Assembly: GCF_013184495.1 (NCBI RefSeq)
Contig: NZ_JAAOIY010000003.1
Coordinates: forward strand, 1 to 64,000
Direction of reading: 5' to 3'
Length of the DNA stretch: 64,000 nt
Origin: Sporosarcina jiandibaonis
Lineage (GTDB): Bacteria > Bacillota > Bacilli > Bacillales_A > Planococcaceae
A program made the translations under genes and the position numbers. The stretch's first letter is position 1; every line of letters begins with the position of its first letter. The notes under the pieces were generated by a model. The model was not told the origin of the DNA. It ran no database searches and saw only the letters and a list, made by a program, of their open reading frames with translations. Below are positions 1-10,926 of this stretch, piece by piece.

Positions 1-2
1 TT

Positions 3-74
3 TACAATTATGAGAGATACCAAGAAAAATTAAACGGCCTTAGCCCTATAGAATATAGAGCTAAAGCCGCTTAG
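3..74 (+). mobile_element. IS3-family transposase (OrfB), 3' end only
   Basis: Reading from base 3 gives the final 23 codons of an open frame ending in TAG. The residues (YERYQEKLNGLSPIEYR) match the conserved C-terminus of IS3/IS150-type OrfB integrases, where the ...YQxKLxGLSPxEYR pattern closes the rve domain. The rest of the element lies left of the window, so whether the transposase is intact is unknown. About 20 bp after the stop comes TGTCTACTTGACAGGGAGC, which resembles the terminal inverted repeat of IS150-group elements, so the element probably ends near base 119. Confidence 0.8.
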
Positions 75-94
75 AACCATTTTATTATTTCCAC

Positions 95-119
95 TGTCTA
101 CTTGACAGGGAGCAGTTCA
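95..119. repeat. Probable terminal inverted repeat of the IS3-type element
   Basis: The sequence TGTCTACTTGACAGGGAGC followed by AGTTCA resembles the right terminal repeat seen in many IS3/IS150-group elements. It follows the transposase stop at the expected short distance. The other end is outside the window, so the inverted match and target duplication cannot be checked. Confidence 0.55.
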
Positions 120-195
120 AACACTTGGTCGATATCCTTTTTTATTTTAATTCAAAGTCGTGAAGTGTTGAAATGCGCCTCGAAACAGGTAGCTT
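120..195. repeat. Dispersed intergenic repeat, right half, cut by the IS end
   Basis: Bases ACACTTGGTCGATATCC, then a T-rich stretch, TTCAAAGTCGTGAA and ACAGGTAGC follow the same order as the right half of the repeat family seen whole at 50415-50559 and 53543-53675 and in part at 63680-63772. The left half is missing exactly where the IS3-type end stops. This suggests insertion of the element into the loop of a repeat copy. The copy runs up to the pulA stop codon. Confidence 0.55.
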
Positions 196-198
196 TTT

Positions 199-2337
199 TT
201 ATTGAAGGGAGGAATCGCGTGGATTCAACGGCCTTTTTAAAACGATTAATTCATAAGGGTGAATACGTGTGAACTCTCCAGCAATTTCCTCCGTTTTTGT
301 CTGCCCAGCCAAATGATTGGTTGCAAGTACTTGCCATTTACCTGATGAAGGTAAGTGAAGTTTCCAATGTTTATTAGTGGGATTCATATAAATCGCAAAA
401 TCTTCATTGTCTCCAAAAAGGGTATAGCCGAAAACAGGCGCGGGCGCATCTAAAACTTGGAATCGTTCTTCAATATCCTGCTTAGACCGGAGGCGGAAGA
501 TGCGATATCTTTTTCTTATTGCAATGAGTTTTTTAATGAATTGTATATTTTCATCTTCCGCTTCACGCATATTCCAGTCCAATTGATTGATGTGGTCGCC
601 GGAAATATAGCTGTTCTCATCACCTTGCTTGCTTCTATACCATTCCTGACCCGCATGAAGAAACGGTACGCCTTGACTTAATAATGTGATACCGGTCGCA
701 AGCTGATGCATCTTCTTTCTCTGGTCCACACTAGACTGAGCATTGGTAAGTTGAAGCCGATCCCAAAGTGTATGGTTATCATGACATTCTACATAATTAA
801 TTGTCTGGTTTACTTCGGAGACAAAAGGAGACCCGAATTTTTCTGAAACTGATCCTGAAACCAGATGCGGCAACCGTTCGATAAATCGGCCATCCCCATT
901 AATATACCCCTTATCATCCGCGTCAAATAGATTTCCCTTTATCGAATCTCGGAAATAGTCATTAAAGAAGCGTATGTCCTTTAATTGGTTTGAGTTAGAG
1001 GAAGTAGCTTTCATTTCAGGAGGCAAGGCAGTTGGCAGGTCCCATCCTTCCCCGAGCAGCATAATCGGTGTTGCTTCTTCCGCGCAACGGGCGCGAATCT
1101 TCCTCATTGTTTCAATGTCCATCGCACCCATCAGGTCAAAACGAAATCCATCCACGCAGTATTCTGAAAGCCAAAAGTCTATCGTATCCAATATGAATTT
1201 TCGTGCCATTTTCCGTTCTGTCGCAAAATCATTGCCAACCCCCGTGCCATTGCTTAATTTTCCATCAGGTTGATAACGGAAATAATAGCCGGGAACTAAT
1301 TTTTCAAAAGGGGATTCCTCCATCACGAACACATGATTATAAACGACGTCGAGAATGACGGATATGCCTGCTTGATGAAATGAATGAATCATTTCTTTGC
1401 ATTCTTTTATTCTAGAGAGAGGATTTTCAGGAGCAGTGGCATAACTTCCTTCTGGCACCTGAAAATAGAGTGGATCATAGCCCCAATTATAATCCTTTTC
1501 CGATTGCTGCTCATTTACCCTGGCGAAATCGTTAATTGGCAAAAGTTGTACGTGGGTGCAGCCTAGTTCTTTAATATAAGAAATCCCTGTTGAATAACCG
1601 TTTTCTGTAGCTGTATTTGTTTCGTTCAACCCTAAAAACCTCCCTCTATTATAAATTCCTCCGGCTTTTTGAATTGTTGCGTCTCTGACATGCAGTTCAT
1701 AAATGATTGCATCTTGTAAATGTTGCTGTTTGGGTCTGCTATTTTTGCCGAAACTGGCGGGATTGGTCTTTGATAAATCGACGATAACACTTTTCTCGCT
1801 GTTGACAAGCAATGCTTTCGTGTATGGATCGTTCACGCGAGTAGTTTGTCCATTGACGGTCACTTCGTATTGGTAAGGAACGCCATGCCGATTTCCAGAA
1901 ATCTTACTGGTCCAAATCCCATTCTCTTCACGATTTAGCGCATATATTTGGTGGTCAAGGCAGAGCTGTACACACTTTGCGGTTGGCGCCCATACGGAAA
2001 AAGTGGTTGCTGTTTCTTCATATATAGCTCCTAATTCAGAATCTATGGAGGAATAACGCTGTTCAAACCAATCTGTTCGAACGATTGCGCGTGGATAGAC
2101 CGGGACACGCAGTTTCCCCCAATTCAAAAATAGGTCTTCTCCCATTGGCAGTTCGTCTTCAAAAATCATGCGTACAGTTGTAGAGTCGATTGCATGACCC
2201 AGTTTTACAGGGAAATACTTATTCATTGCCTCCCAGTAAATAACAGGCGAATTTGATTCTTCTATCATTGCGGCAATATTCGGAACTTTTACCGTTAAAA
2301 TAAACACATCATCTATCCATGCCGCAAGATTCGTCAT
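199..2337 (-). CDS. pulA: Type I pullulanase (glycogen/starch debranching)
   Basis: A 712-residue GH13 enzyme expected to hydrolyse alpha-1,6 branches of glycogen or pullulan in the cytoplasm; there is no signal peptide. The YNWGYDP signature of type I pullulanases is present. The GH13 catalytic regions are visible as GFRFDLMG (nucleophile Asp), LLGEGWD (acid/base Glu) and VECHDNHTLWDR. A CBM48-type region (TTFSVWAPTA) precedes the barrel. The length matches Bacillus AmyX (about 718). The start at 2337 is preferred over an upstream ATG at 2352 because an AGGTG ribosome binding site lies 7 nt before it. It is divergent from glgB, so synthesis and debranching genes share one intergenic region. 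Confidence 0.93.
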   Translation of the reverse strand: MTNLAAWIDDVFILTVKVPNIAAMIEESNSPVIYWEAMNKYFPVKLGHAIDSTTVRMIFEDELPMGEDLFLNWGKLRVPVYPRAIVRTDWFEQRYSSIDSELGAIYEETATTFSVWAPTAKCVQLCLDHQIYALNREENGIWTSKISGNRHGVPYQYEVTVNGQTTRVNDPYTKALLVNSEKSVIVDLSKTNPASFGKNSRPKQQHLQDAIIYELHVRDATIQKAGGIYNRGRFLGLNETNTATENGYSTGISYIKELGCTHVQLLPINDFARVNEQQSEKDYNWGYDPLYFQVPEGSYATAPENPLSRIKECKEMIHSFHQAGISVILDVVYNHVFVMEESPFEKLVPGYYFRYQPDGKLSNGTGVGNDFATERKMARKFILDTIDFWLSEYCVDGFRFDLMGAMDIETMRKIRARCAEEATPIMLLGEGWDLPTALPPEMKATSSNSNQLKDIRFFNDYFRDSIKGNLFDADDKGYINGDGRFIERLPHLVSGSVSEKFGSPFVSEVNQTINYVECHDNHTLWDRLQLTNAQSSVDQRKKMHQLATGITLLSQGVPFLHAGQEWYRSKQGDENSYISGDHINQLDWNMREAEDENIQFIKKLIAIRKRYRIFRLRSKQDIEERFQVLDAPAPVFGYTLFGDNEDFAIYMNPTNKHWKLHLPSSGKWQVLATNHLAGQTKTEEIAGEFTRIHPYELIVLKRPLNPRDSSLQ

Positions 2338-2749
2338 AATATAACACCTCATCTATCTATGAATTTCTTCAAATTAGTATATGATTCTATCGTTGTTATT
2401 GGAAGTTGTCAGGTTTTTCAAGTCATTTTACCTATAGGCTTTATAATCTACAGCAAAAATGTCGAAATGTGTAGTTTTTTTATTCGGGCAATTCAAAAGA
2501 TTTTTTACGTTAAGTATTGTATACTATATTATCAATAGAATAAAAATGTAACTTTTTTCTAATTCTACACTATGACAAGGCACTACTTCAACGCATTGTT
2601 GATTGAAAGTATGGATAATTTGCCTGTCTTTTAAACTGAACGATTGGATAAAAAATAGTTTATTAATGATTGATTCCTTAATAGAGTTACTCTCCGTCAT
2701 ATTTCTTTCGGGGAATAAAATTGCTGGTTGCATCATGGGAGGCAGACTT
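2338..2749. other. Divergent pulA/glgB intergenic region (412 bp)
   Basis: AT-rich region that must hold the promoters of both pulA (leftward) and glgB (rightward). TATACT- and TATATT-like -10 candidates occur around 2520-2535, but no convincing -35 partner was found. The long reading frame that enters glgB from 2603 has no ribosome binding site and is taken as untranslated leader. Confidence 0.4.
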
Positions 2750-4702
2750 ATGGATTATTATATTTCTGAAGACGATGTATTTTTATTTCATCAGGGCACG
2801 AATTACTATAGTCAAAAGTTGTTGGGGTGCCATCCCATCGAATGGGAAGGGAAAAGTGGCTACCGCTTTGCGGTGTGGGCACCGAATGCTAGTGATATTC
2901 ATGTTGTGGGCGACTTTAACCTATGGAAAGGAACCAGACATCGATTAAAACGGATAACAGAGGCTGGACTTTGGATTGGTTTTTTTACAGATATTAGTGA
3001 AAACACCTCCTATAAATACGAAGTGCATTCAAAAATTGGCACGACAGTTTTGAAAGCAGATCCATATGCACTTGAATCCGAGATTCGACCAGCTACTGCA
3101 TCCCTCACGCCGACTGTTTCTACCTATGAATGGAAGGACCAGGCATGGCAGAAAACAAAACGCGCAGTAGATCCATATGCAGCGCCGATTTCCATCTATG
3201 AAGTTCATCTAGGATCATGGAAGACCAAACAAAGCAAGCAATTGGAAGAATGGGAGACAAAAGACGCAAGCGATTTTTACACCTACCGGGAACTAGCCGA
3301 AACATTGATTCCTTATGTCAAATCGCTAGGCTACACGCATATCGAACTTATGCCACTAGCCGAACATCCATACGATCCATCATGGGGTTATCAAATCACC
3401 GGATACTTTTCGGTCACATCGCGCTACGGATCACGGGATGACTTTAAATATTTTGTTGATCAATGTCATCAGCATGATTTAGGCGTGATTATGGATTGGG
3501 TGCCCGGTCATTTCTGTAAGGATGAATTTGGACTTCGTCAATTTGATGGACAAGCATTATATGAATATAGCGATCCGCGTAAAGCGGAAAAGAAATCATG
3601 GGGAACATTAACCTTTGATTTCGGGCGGCCCGAGGTGCAAAGCTTTTTAATATCGAACGCTCTGTTCTGGGCAGAAGAATACCACATTGACGGGATTCGG
3701 GTTGATGCGGTTGCTAGCATGATTTATCTTAACTTTGACAAAGCAGATGGAGAAGAGAAGATCTATAACACTTATGGGGAAGAAGAAAACTTAGAAGCCA
3801 TCGCGTTTATTCGTAAATTAAATGAAGTAATGGGTTCCTATAATCCGAGTGTAATCATGATGGCTGAGGATAGTTCCGATTTACCGCTAGTTACGGCACC
3901 GATATATAGCGGGGGACTTGGCTTTGACTTTAAATGGAATATGGGTTGGATGAACGACATGCTGAAATATATGGCGTGCGATCCGATTCATCGTAAATGG
4001 CACCATGAATTACTTACATTCTCATTTATGTATACCTATTCAGAGAAATTTCTACTGCCGCTATCACATGATGAGGTGGTTCACGGTAAAAAATCCTTGC
4101 TAGGTAAAATGCCCGGAGACCAGTGGCAGAAATTCGCCAACTTAAGATTGCTCTATGGCTACATGATTACTCATCCCGGTAAAAAGTTATTATTTATGGG
4201 GGGAGAATTAGGACAATATGCTGAATGGAAAGATCGGGAGCAACTGGATTGGAATTTGTTGGAGTACCCGCTCCACCAAGGGATAAAAAAGTATGTAAAA
4301 GTACTAAACCGATTTTATCGAGCATACCCTGAGCTTTATGAGTTGGATCATAACCCGGAAGGATTTGAATGGATTGATCCGCATAATGCAGAACAAAGTA
4401 TCATCGCTTTCCAAAGGTTTGGTGCAAGTAAGGAAGATTCGTTGATTATCGTTTGTAATTTCACGCCAAATGTCTGTTATGACTATAAAATTGGCGTGCC
4501 GGAACCTGGAACATATAAAGAAATTTTCAATTCGGATGCAGCAATGTTCGGAGGATCAGGTCAACTCAATGAAGCAGAGCATTTCACGTTTCCAGAGAAG
4601 TGGCATAAGGCGGACCAACATATAAAAATAAAAGTGTCCCCTTTGGCAATTGCTATTTTTAAACGTGAGAAAACCAGTCATTATAAGGAGGCTAATCTAT
4701 GA
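2750..4702 (+). CDS. glgB: 1,4-alpha-glucan branching enzyme
   Basis: A 650-residue branching enzyme that forms alpha-1,6 branches during glycogen synthesis. An N-terminal CBM48 module ([19 protein letters not shown]) precedes a GH13 barrel with GIRVDAV (nucleophile Asp about 319), MMAEDSS (Glu about 373) and [12 protein letters not shown] (Asp about 441). The frame is open from 2603, but the start at 2750 is chosen because GGAGG sits 7 nt upstream and the protein then begins like other short Bacillus-type GlgB proteins. It heads an operon with glgC, D, A and P. Its stop overlaps the glgC start as ATGA, which implies translational coupling. Confidence 0.95.
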   Translation: MDYYISEDDVFLFHQGTNYYSQKLLGCHPIEWEGKSGYRFAVWAPNASDIHVVGDFNLWKGTRHRLKRITEAGLWIGFFTDISENTSYKYEVHSKIGTTVLKADPYALESEIRPATASLTPTVSTYEWKDQAWQKTKRAVDPYAAPISIYEVHLGSWKTKQSKQLEEWETKDASDFYTYRELAETLIPYVKSLGYTHIELMPLAEHPYDPSWGYQITGYFSVTSRYGSRDDFKYFVDQCHQHDLGVIMDWVPGHFCKDEFGLRQFDGQALYEYSDPRKAEKKSWGTLTFDFGRPEVQSFLISNALFWAEEYHIDGIRVDAVASMIYLNFDKADGEEKIYNTYGEEENLEAIAFIRKLNEVMGSYNPSVIMMAEDSSDLPLVTAPIYSGGLGFDFKWNMGWMNDMLKYMACDPIHRKWHHELLTFSFMYTYSEKFLLPLSHDEVVHGKKSLLGKMPGDQWQKFANLRLLYGYMITHPGKKLLFMGGELGQYAEWKDREQLDWNLLEYPLHQGIKKYVKVLNRFYRAYPELYELDHNPEGFEWIDPHNAEQSIIAFQRFGASKEDSLIIVCNFTPNVCYDYKIGVPEPGTYKEIFNSDAAMFGGSGQLNEAEHFTFPEKWHKADQHIKIKVSPLAIAIFKREKTSHYKEANL

Positions 4703-5835
4703 AGAACTGTGTAGGCATGTTGTTAGCTGGCGGAGAAGGTAAGCGATTGGGGTTATTAACGAAAGAACTTGCAAAACCAGCGGTACCTTTCGGCGGTAAA
4801 TATCGTATCATTGATTTTGCATTAAGCAATTGCGCGAATTCCAGTTTGCAAAGGGTAGGTGTCATGACGCAATATTCACCACTCGAATTAAATAAACATA
4901 TCGGAAATGGCGGCCCGTGGGGAATGGGCGGTCTGAATAGCGGTATGACGGTTTTGTCCCCTTACACCGCGCAAAATGGCGGAGACTGGTATTCCGGTAC
5001 TGCTGATGCCATTTATCAAAACATTCATTACATCGATAGTTATGACCCTGAATATGTACTTGTTATTTCAGGCGATCATATTTATCAAATGGATTACAGA
5101 AAGCTTCTAAAGCATCATCAGGAAACGGGGGCGGATGCGACGATTTCTGTTAAACCAGTATCCTGGGAAGAGGCCCCTCGGTTCGGCATTCTGAATACAA
5201 CAGAGGACTTGCAAATCTATGAGTTTGATGAAAAGCCTAAAAAACCAAAGAGTAATTTAGCCTCCATGGGGATATATATATTTAATTGGTCATCTTTAAA
5301 ATCATATTTACTGGATGATGCAGCAAATGAAAAGTCCAGTCATGACTTTGGAAATGATATCATTCCAGCCATGGTGGATGATGGTTTGAAGCTGTACGCC
5401 TATCTTTTTGAAGAGTATTGGAAAGATGTTGGAACAATTGAAAGCTATTGGGAAGCGAATATGGATTTACTTGACGAGGATTTACAGTTTCTCTTAAATG
5501 ACAAGAACTGGAGGACATATTCGAATGAGTCGAATATACCACCGCAATATATCAGTGAAACTGCAGTTGTGAAAAATTCACTCATTAACTCTGGATGCTG
5601 GATAAGCGGCACAGTAGAAAATACGATTGTATTCGAGAATGTAGCAATCGAGAAAAACAGCATTGTATGCCGGTCCATTTTACACCCGGGTGTAAAAGTA
5701 GGCCGAAATGTGGTTTTGGAAAGAGTGATTGTGATGGGAGATACGGATATACCCGATGGAACCCGTATTCAAGTTAAGGCGGATGAGGAACCGCTCGTTA
5801 TCGATCAAGAATCATTATTAACAGCAAAAGTCTAA
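4699..5835 (+). CDS. glgC: Glucose-1-phosphate adenylyltransferase, catalytic subunit
   Basis: A 378-residue enzyme making ADP-glucose from glucose-1-phosphate and ATP, the committed step of bacterial glycogen synthesis. The N-terminal nucleotidyltransferase loop GGEGKRLG is intact. [15 protein letters not shown] and the [10 protein letters not shown] metal/sugar-binding segment follow, and the C-terminus has the isoleucine-patch, left-handed beta-helix pattern. It starts at an AAGGAGG site inside the end of glgB and overlaps that gene by 4 bp. As in Bacillus subtilis it probably works with GlgD. Confidence 0.95.
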   Translation: MKNCVGMLLAGGEGKRLGLLTKELAKPAVPFGGKYRIIDFALSNCANSSLQRVGVMTQYSPLELNKHIGNGGPWGMGGLNSGMTVLSPYTAQNGGDWYSGTADAIYQNIHYIDSYDPEYVLVISGDHIYQMDYRKLLKHHQETGADATISVKPVSWEEAPRFGILNTTEDLQIYEFDEKPKKPKSNLASMGIYIFNWSSLKSYLLDDAANEKSSHDFGNDIIPAMVDDGLKLYAYLFEEYWKDVGTIESYWEANMDLLDEDLQFLLNDKNWRTYSNESNIPPQYISETAVVKNSLINSGCWISGTVENTIVFENVAIEKNSIVCRSILHPGVKVGRNVVLERVIVMGDTDIPDGTRIQVKADEEPLVIDQESLLTAKV

Positions 5836-5847
5836 GGGGGCGGACAG

Positions 5848-6957
5848 ATGGAAACCATGATGGGTTTGATTAATTTAGAGCATGAACACCACTTTTTTCA
5901 TGAATTAACTTATTTTCGTTCTGGTGCTTCTATTCCGTTTGCGGGGAGGTATCGTTTAATTGATTTCCCTCTTTCCAATATGGGAGATTCGGGTGTTGAA
6001 GAAATAGCTATTTTCACTTCTAGCAAATACCGTTCTTTAATGGATCATATAGAGACAGGGGAAAATTGGGGGATGGGCAGACAAAATGGCGGTTTGTTCA
6101 TCTTGCCGCCAGACTGGAATGATCCGGCTGACATTTCAAAGGGAGACTTGAGATTTTTCCATAATAACCGCGATTATTTTAATCGTGGTAAATCTGCCTA
6201 TGTTCTAGTGAGCGGGGGGCAGTATGTTTCTAATACAGAGTATATGGATGCTTTTAAGTTCCATCTTGAACGGAAAGCAGATGTCACGCTTGTGTCGACA
6301 CAACAAACATCGTTAAATTCGGAACACGAATCCTTGTTTCGTATTGAGAAGGACGAAGCAGGCTGGGTTACGAAAATAACGAATGATTTGGAAAATCCCG
6401 AACTATTTACAAGCGTATATATTATCAATAAGGAATTATTAATGTCTCTCGTGAACCAATGTATCGCCCACAACAAAGATCACTTTTTCGTGCATGGCAT
6501 AAAAGAAAGACTTGCTGATTTAAAAGTTCAAACTTATGAAAATAAGGCGTATGGCGTGTTTGTCAACTCGATCGAAAGTTATTACAGGCACAATATGAAT
6601 TTATTAAATGAAGACAATTACCGAGCATTGTTTTATAAAAAACCATTCATCCGGACAAAAATAGGGAATCAGCCACCAACGAAATACCGAACTGGAGCGA
6701 ATGTGAAGCGATCGATTCTAGGAAATGGTTGTCAAATCGATGGGGATGTAGAAGGCAGTATATTATTTCGAGGGGTATCTGTAGAAGCGGGAGCCACTAT
6801 TAAAAATTCCATTATCATGCAACGTTGTAAAATCGAAGCGGGTGTTTATTTGGAAAATGTCATCTTGGATAAAGACGTGCATGTTACAGCAAATCAAAAA
6901 TTAATCGGATCGACAGAAAAGCCATATGTCGTCGCAAAAAGTAAAACTTTGCGATAG
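5848..6957 (+). CDS. glgD: ADP-glucose pyrophosphorylase regulatory-type subunit
   Basis: A 369-residue GlgC paralogue. It keeps AGRYRLIDFPLSNMGDSG and the C-terminal hexapeptide beta-helix, but the N-terminus lacks the GGxGxRL nucleotide loop present in GlgC. This is the hallmark of GlgD, a non-catalytic partner that modulates GlgC in Bacillales. It lies 12 bp after glgC with a GGGGGCGG-type ribosome binding site. The regulatory role is family knowledge; loss of the loop is seen directly. Confidence 0.92.
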   Translation: METMMGLINLEHEHHFFHELTYFRSGASIPFAGRYRLIDFPLSNMGDSGVEEIAIFTSSKYRSLMDHIETGENWGMGRQNGGLFILPPDWNDPADISKGDLRFFHNNRDYFNRGKSAYVLVSGGQYVSNTEYMDAFKFHLERKADVTLVSTQQTSLNSEHESLFRIEKDEAGWVTKITNDLENPELFTSVYIINKELLMSLVNQCIAHNKDHFFVHGIKERLADLKVQTYENKAYGVFVNSIESYYRHNMNLLNEDNYRALFYKKPFIRTKIGNQPPTKYRTGANVKRSILGNGCQIDGDVEGSILFRGVSVEAGATIKNSIIMQRCKIEAGVYLENVILDKDVHVTANQKLIGSTEKPYVVAKSKTLR

Positions 6958-6990
6958 GCGCTTCAGGCTACGATAAAGGAGAGATCAACA

Positions 6991-8481
6991 ATGGAAAAAA
7001 TATTATTTGTCGCATCAGAGTGTACACCCTTTGTGAAAACTGGTGGACTTGCAGATGTAATCGGGTCTCTCCCGCAAGCATTGCAAACGAATGAAAAAGT
7101 CGATGTACGCGTGATTTTGCCCCTTTACGATGAAATCGAAGGGGAATGGCAGGAACAAATGACATACCATACCTCTTTTAACGTGGAATTTGGCTGGCGT
7201 AATCAGGAAGTACGCATTTATACGTTAACCCATCAAAACATTATGTATTATTTTGTTGCGAATGCGTATTATTTCACGCGAAAAGGGATATATGGCTATT
7301 ATGATGACGGGGAGCGGTTTGTCTTTTTTAGCCATGCGGTGATAGAGGCACTCCATCATCTCGACTTTAAACCCGATATCTTGCACGCGCATGACTGGCA
7401 AGCAGGAATCGCTGTTGCACTTGCTAAAATTAAACAGCCGATCGCGCATATGAAAACCGTGTTTACAATCCATAACATAAAGTACCAAGGCATCATGAAA
7501 CTGGATACCTTTGCCGACTTCTTCCAATTGCCAGATGAACACATCGGCGGAATGGAATGGAACGGAATGTTGAATTGCCTGAAAAGCGCATTGTTTCATG
7601 CAGATAAAATCACGACAGTCAGCCCGACTTATGCCGAGGAAATCAAAGACCCCTACATTAGTGAGGGGCTCGAATCAATTCTATTAGAAAGAGAAACAGA
7701 CTTGGTGGGCATATTGAACGGGATTGATACAAAAGAATATAATCCATTAACAGATCCAGCCGTTCCTGTTCCTTTTCGTTCTTCAAGAAATAAAAAGAAA
7801 GAAAACAAGTTAATCGTGCAGGAGAAAGTAGGCTTGCCGATTGACGCGGATAAGCCGCTATATACGATCATTACCCGGCTTGTTGAACAGAAAGGATTGC
7901 ATCTAGTGGAACATATTTTAGATGCGTTTCTTGAAAATGATGTTCAATTAATTATTTTAGGGACTGGGGATTCAGAGTTTGAACACTTCTTTAGGGAAGC
8001 TGTTCACCGTCATCCGTATAAATTAGTGACCATGCTGACATTTGATGAGGCGTTGGCCCGTCAATTATATGCAGCGTCAGACTTTTTTATTATGCCATCA
8101 CTGTTTGAACCTTGCGGATTGGCACAGCTTATAGCGCTACAGTATAAATCCGTGCCTATTGTTCGTGAAACCGGGGGGCTTAAAGATACCGTTCATGCGT
8201 TTAATGAAATAACGGGTGAAGGAAATGGTTTTAGTTTTACGAATTATAATGCGCATGACCTGCTGACTGTTTTGAACTATTCATTAACAATCTTTCATCA
8301 GCCCGTGCAGTGGTCGAAGCTAAGCCAAAATGTGAATAAAAGTCGATTTAGCTGGAAAGAATCAGCACATGAATACACAAAGCTTTACCGCGAATTAATG
8401 GAGAGTAAAATGCCCCGCGTTGAAAGTGAAGATAGATTCGAAGCTTCAGGTGCAAGAAATTTAACCGATTATGCGCGATAA
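6991..8481 (+). CDS. glgA: Glycogen synthase (ADP-glucose type, GT5)
   Basis: A 496-residue GT5 glucosyltransferase that extends alpha-1,4-glucan from ADP-glucose. The KTGGLADV motif at the N-terminus is the KxGGL ADP-glucose-binding signature. HAHDWQAG, HNIKYQG and a C-terminal GT-B half with PSLFEPCGL and RETGGLKDTV follow. It has a GGAGAG ribosome binding site and follows glgD by 33 bp. The C-terminus is slightly longer than the usual 475-485 residues, ending in a polar tail. Confidence 0.95.
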   Translation: MEKILFVASECTPFVKTGGLADVIGSLPQALQTNEKVDVRVILPLYDEIEGEWQEQMTYHTSFNVEFGWRNQEVRIYTLTHQNIMYYFVANAYYFTRKGIYGYYDDGERFVFFSHAVIEALHHLDFKPDILHAHDWQAGIAVALAKIKQPIAHMKTVFTIHNIKYQGIMKLDTFADFFQLPDEHIGGMEWNGMLNCLKSALFHADKITTVSPTYAEEIKDPYISEGLESILLERETDLVGILNGIDTKEYNPLTDPAVPVPFRSSRNKKKENKLIVQEKVGLPIDADKPLYTIITRLVEQKGLHLVEHILDAFLENDVQLIILGTGDSEFEHFFREAVHRHPYKLVTMLTFDEALARQLYAASDFFIMPSLFEPCGLAQLIALQYKSVPIVRETGGLKDTVHAFNEITGEGNGFSFTNYNAHDLLTVLNYSLTIFHQPVQWSKLSQNVNKSRFSWKESAHEYTKLYRELMESKMPRVESEDRFEASGARNLTDYAR

Positions 8482-8495
8482 GGGAGAGAAGTTTT

Positions 8496-10919
8496 TTGCC
8501 TGAACTAACAGTAGACGAGTTCATTGATAAAATAGGTCATAAATTAAAACAAGAAACGGGGAAAAATCTACAGGATGCACGAAATAGCGATATTTATTAT
8601 GTGATTGCTGCTATTGTCAATGAAGAAATGATGCCGCAGTGGGAAGCAACAAAAAAGAAGTATGAAGAAAAAATGAATAAGCAAGTTTACTATTTATCTA
8701 TGGAGTTTTTAATTGGCAGTTTACTCAAAAGCAATTTGCTTAATTGCGGGATGCTGGATATTTCAAATCAAGCCCTTCAAAAACTCGGTTTCAATCCAGA
8801 AGATGTATACGGACAGGAGCATGATGCAGGTTTAGGAAACGGTGGATTAGGCCGCTTAGCAGCATGTTTCCTTGATTCGTTAGCTTCCCTGAAATATGCT
8901 GGTCATGGTTTTGGCATCAGATACCGTTATGGTTTATTCGAGCAGCGAATTATTCATGGAAATCAGATTGAACTGCCTGATAATTGGTTGAAGAACCCAT
9001 ATCCATGGGAAACAAGGCGAGCAGATGAAGCAGTAAGTATTGATTTTTGCGGGGACGTTAGCATGTACCAGAAACAAGATGGAAATCTTGAATTTAAATA
9101 TGAAAACACGGACAAAGTAATGGCTGTTCCGTATGATATTCCCATTATTGGTTATCGAAACGGCGTGACCAATACACTCAGGCTTTGGAGTGCTGAACCG
9201 GTAAAAGCGCATGAAGGTTTCGCAGATGAGAGTTCAAACTATTACCATGAACTGGATCATCAGCATTCGATTGAACAAATTTCCGGTTACCTATACCCGG
9301 ATGATTCCCAATATGAAGGGAAAGAGCTGCGCTTAAAGCAACAATACTTTCTAGTTTCCGCGAGTTTGCAACAAATCATAAAAACATATCAGCAAAATAA
9401 TCAAAAGTCTCTTAAGCACTTAGCTGAAAAGGTTGTCATACAAATAAATGATACACATCCAACTTTAGCAATCCCGGAACTTATGCGAATATTGCTAGAC
9501 GAAGCTAATTTCAGCTGGGATAATGCTTGGAAGGTAACGACAAAAGTCATCGCATACACGAATCATACGACATTAAGTGAAGCATTTGAAAAATGGCCGG
9601 TAGAGATGATGAAACAGCTATTACCAAGAATTTATATGATTATTGATGAAATTAATGAACGATTTTGTAAAGGGATTTGGTTTGACCATAAGGAACTAAG
9701 GGAGGATATTCCCGAGCTGGCAGTTATAGCCGATGGGCAAATTCACATGGCGCGTCTGGCGATTGTAGGTAGTTTTAGTGTAAATGGTGTGGCCAAATTA
9801 CATACGGAAATATTAAAAAAACAGGAAATGAAACACTTTTATTCACTTTTCCCTGAACGTTTTAATAATAAGACGAATGGAATTACACACCGCCGCTGGC
9901 TGCTACAGGCAAATCCAAAGCTATCAGCACTTATCACGGAATCTATAGGTTCACAATGGATTCAGCGTCCGAACCAGCTCATCAACCTGTTAAAGTATTC
10001 GAGCGATCGGCCTTTTTTAGAAAAGGTCAATCAAGTAAAACTTGAAAATAAGCAAATTTTGGCTAAGCTCATCAATGATCGTACAGGTATTGTAGTGGAT
10101 GATCAATCGATTTTTGATGTGCAAGTAAAACGATTGCATGAATATAAGCGTCAGTTGCTGAAGGTTTTTCACATTATGTACTTATATGATCAGTTAAAAG
10201 CGAGCCCGAATATGGATATCGCACCCCGGACTTTTATTTTCGGTGCAAAAGCGGCGCCAAGTTATCATTTAGCTAAAGAGGTCATTAAACTTATTCATAA
10301 GGTCGCTACAATTGTAAATAACGATCCGGATATCCGTGACAAGCTAAAAGTAGTTTTTATAGAGAATTACAATGTGAGTCTAGCAGAACGCATCATCCCT
10401 GCTGCCGATATTAGTGAACAAATTTCAACGGCGGGCAAAGAGGCGTCGGGCACAGGGAATATGAAGTTGATGATGAATGGCGCTTTAACTGTCGGTACAT
10501 TGGATGGCGCGAATATTGAAATCAAACAAGAAGTCGGGAATCAAAATATTTTCATCTTCGGCCTGAAATCTGATGAGGTCATACAGTATAATAACCACGG
10601 CGGCTATCGTGCCATGGATCTATATCATAGTGATGACCGTATTAGCAGGATTCTTGATCAATTAAATAATGGATTTGGCACGGATGAAATTGAATTTAAA
10701 GATCTCTATTACAATATCTTGTATAACAATGATCCTTATTTTGTGTTAAAGGACTTCGAACCGTATTTGGAAAAACAGGAGCATGTGGAGCAAGTATACC
10801 GAGATAAATTTAAATGGCTCTCCATGAGCGTGACGAATATCGCTTATTCAGGCAAGTTTTCGAGCGATCGGACAATCAAGGAATACGCGACAGAGATTTG
10901 GAAAGTGAAGCCGGTATAA
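8496..10919 (+). CDS. glgP: Glycogen phosphorylase
   Basis: An 807-residue GT35 enzyme releasing glucose-1-phosphate from glycogen with pyridoxal phosphate as cofactor. The PLP-binding lysine lies in GTGNMKLMMNGALTVGT. LGNGGLGRLAACFLDS near the N-terminus and INDTHPTLAIPELMR are strongly conserved. Start is TTG after AGGGAGAG. It ends the operon; the next repeat copy supplies a good rho-independent terminator at 10981-11020. Placing degradation with synthesis is standard for Bacillus glg operons. Confidence 0.95.
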   Translation: MPELTVDEFIDKIGHKLKQETGKNLQDARNSDIYYVIAAIVNEEMMPQWEATKKKYEEKMNKQVYYLSMEFLIGSLLKSNLLNCGMLDISNQALQKLGFNPEDVYGQEHDAGLGNGGLGRLAACFLDSLASLKYAGHGFGIRYRYGLFEQRIIHGNQIELPDNWLKNPYPWETRRADEAVSIDFCGDVSMYQKQDGNLEFKYENTDKVMAVPYDIPIIGYRNGVTNTLRLWSAEPVKAHEGFADESSNYYHELDHQHSIEQISGYLYPDDSQYEGKELRLKQQYFLVSASLQQIIKTYQQNNQKSLKHLAEKVVIQINDTHPTLAIPELMRILLDEANFSWDNAWKVTTKVIAYTNHTTLSEAFEKWPVEMMKQLLPRIYMIIDEINERFCKGIWFDHKELREDIPELAVIADGQIHMARLAIVGSFSVNGVAKLHTEILKKQEMKHFYSLFPERFNNKTNGITHRRWLLQANPKLSALITESIGSQWIQRPNQLINLLKYSSDRPFLEKVNQVKLENKQILAKLINDRTGIVVDDQSIFDVQVKRLHEYKRQLLKVFHIMYLYDQLKASPNMDIAPRTFIFGAKAAPSYHLAKEVIKLIHKVATIVNNDPDIRDKLKVVFIENYNVSLAERIIPAADISEQISTAGKEASGTGNMKLMMNGALTVGTLDGANIEIKQEVGNQNIFIFGLKSDEVIQYNNHGGYRAMDLYHSDDRISRILDQLNNGFGTDEIEFKDLYYNILYNNDPYFVLKDFEPYLEKQEHVEQVYRDKFKWLSMSVTNIAYSGKFSSDRTIKEYATEIWKVKPV

Positions 10920-10926
10920 CGCATTT

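Noticed and set aside
2603-2749. N-terminal extension of glgB
   Set aside because: The extra residues do not resemble branching enzymes and there is no ribosome binding site at 2603; GGAGG is well placed for 2750.
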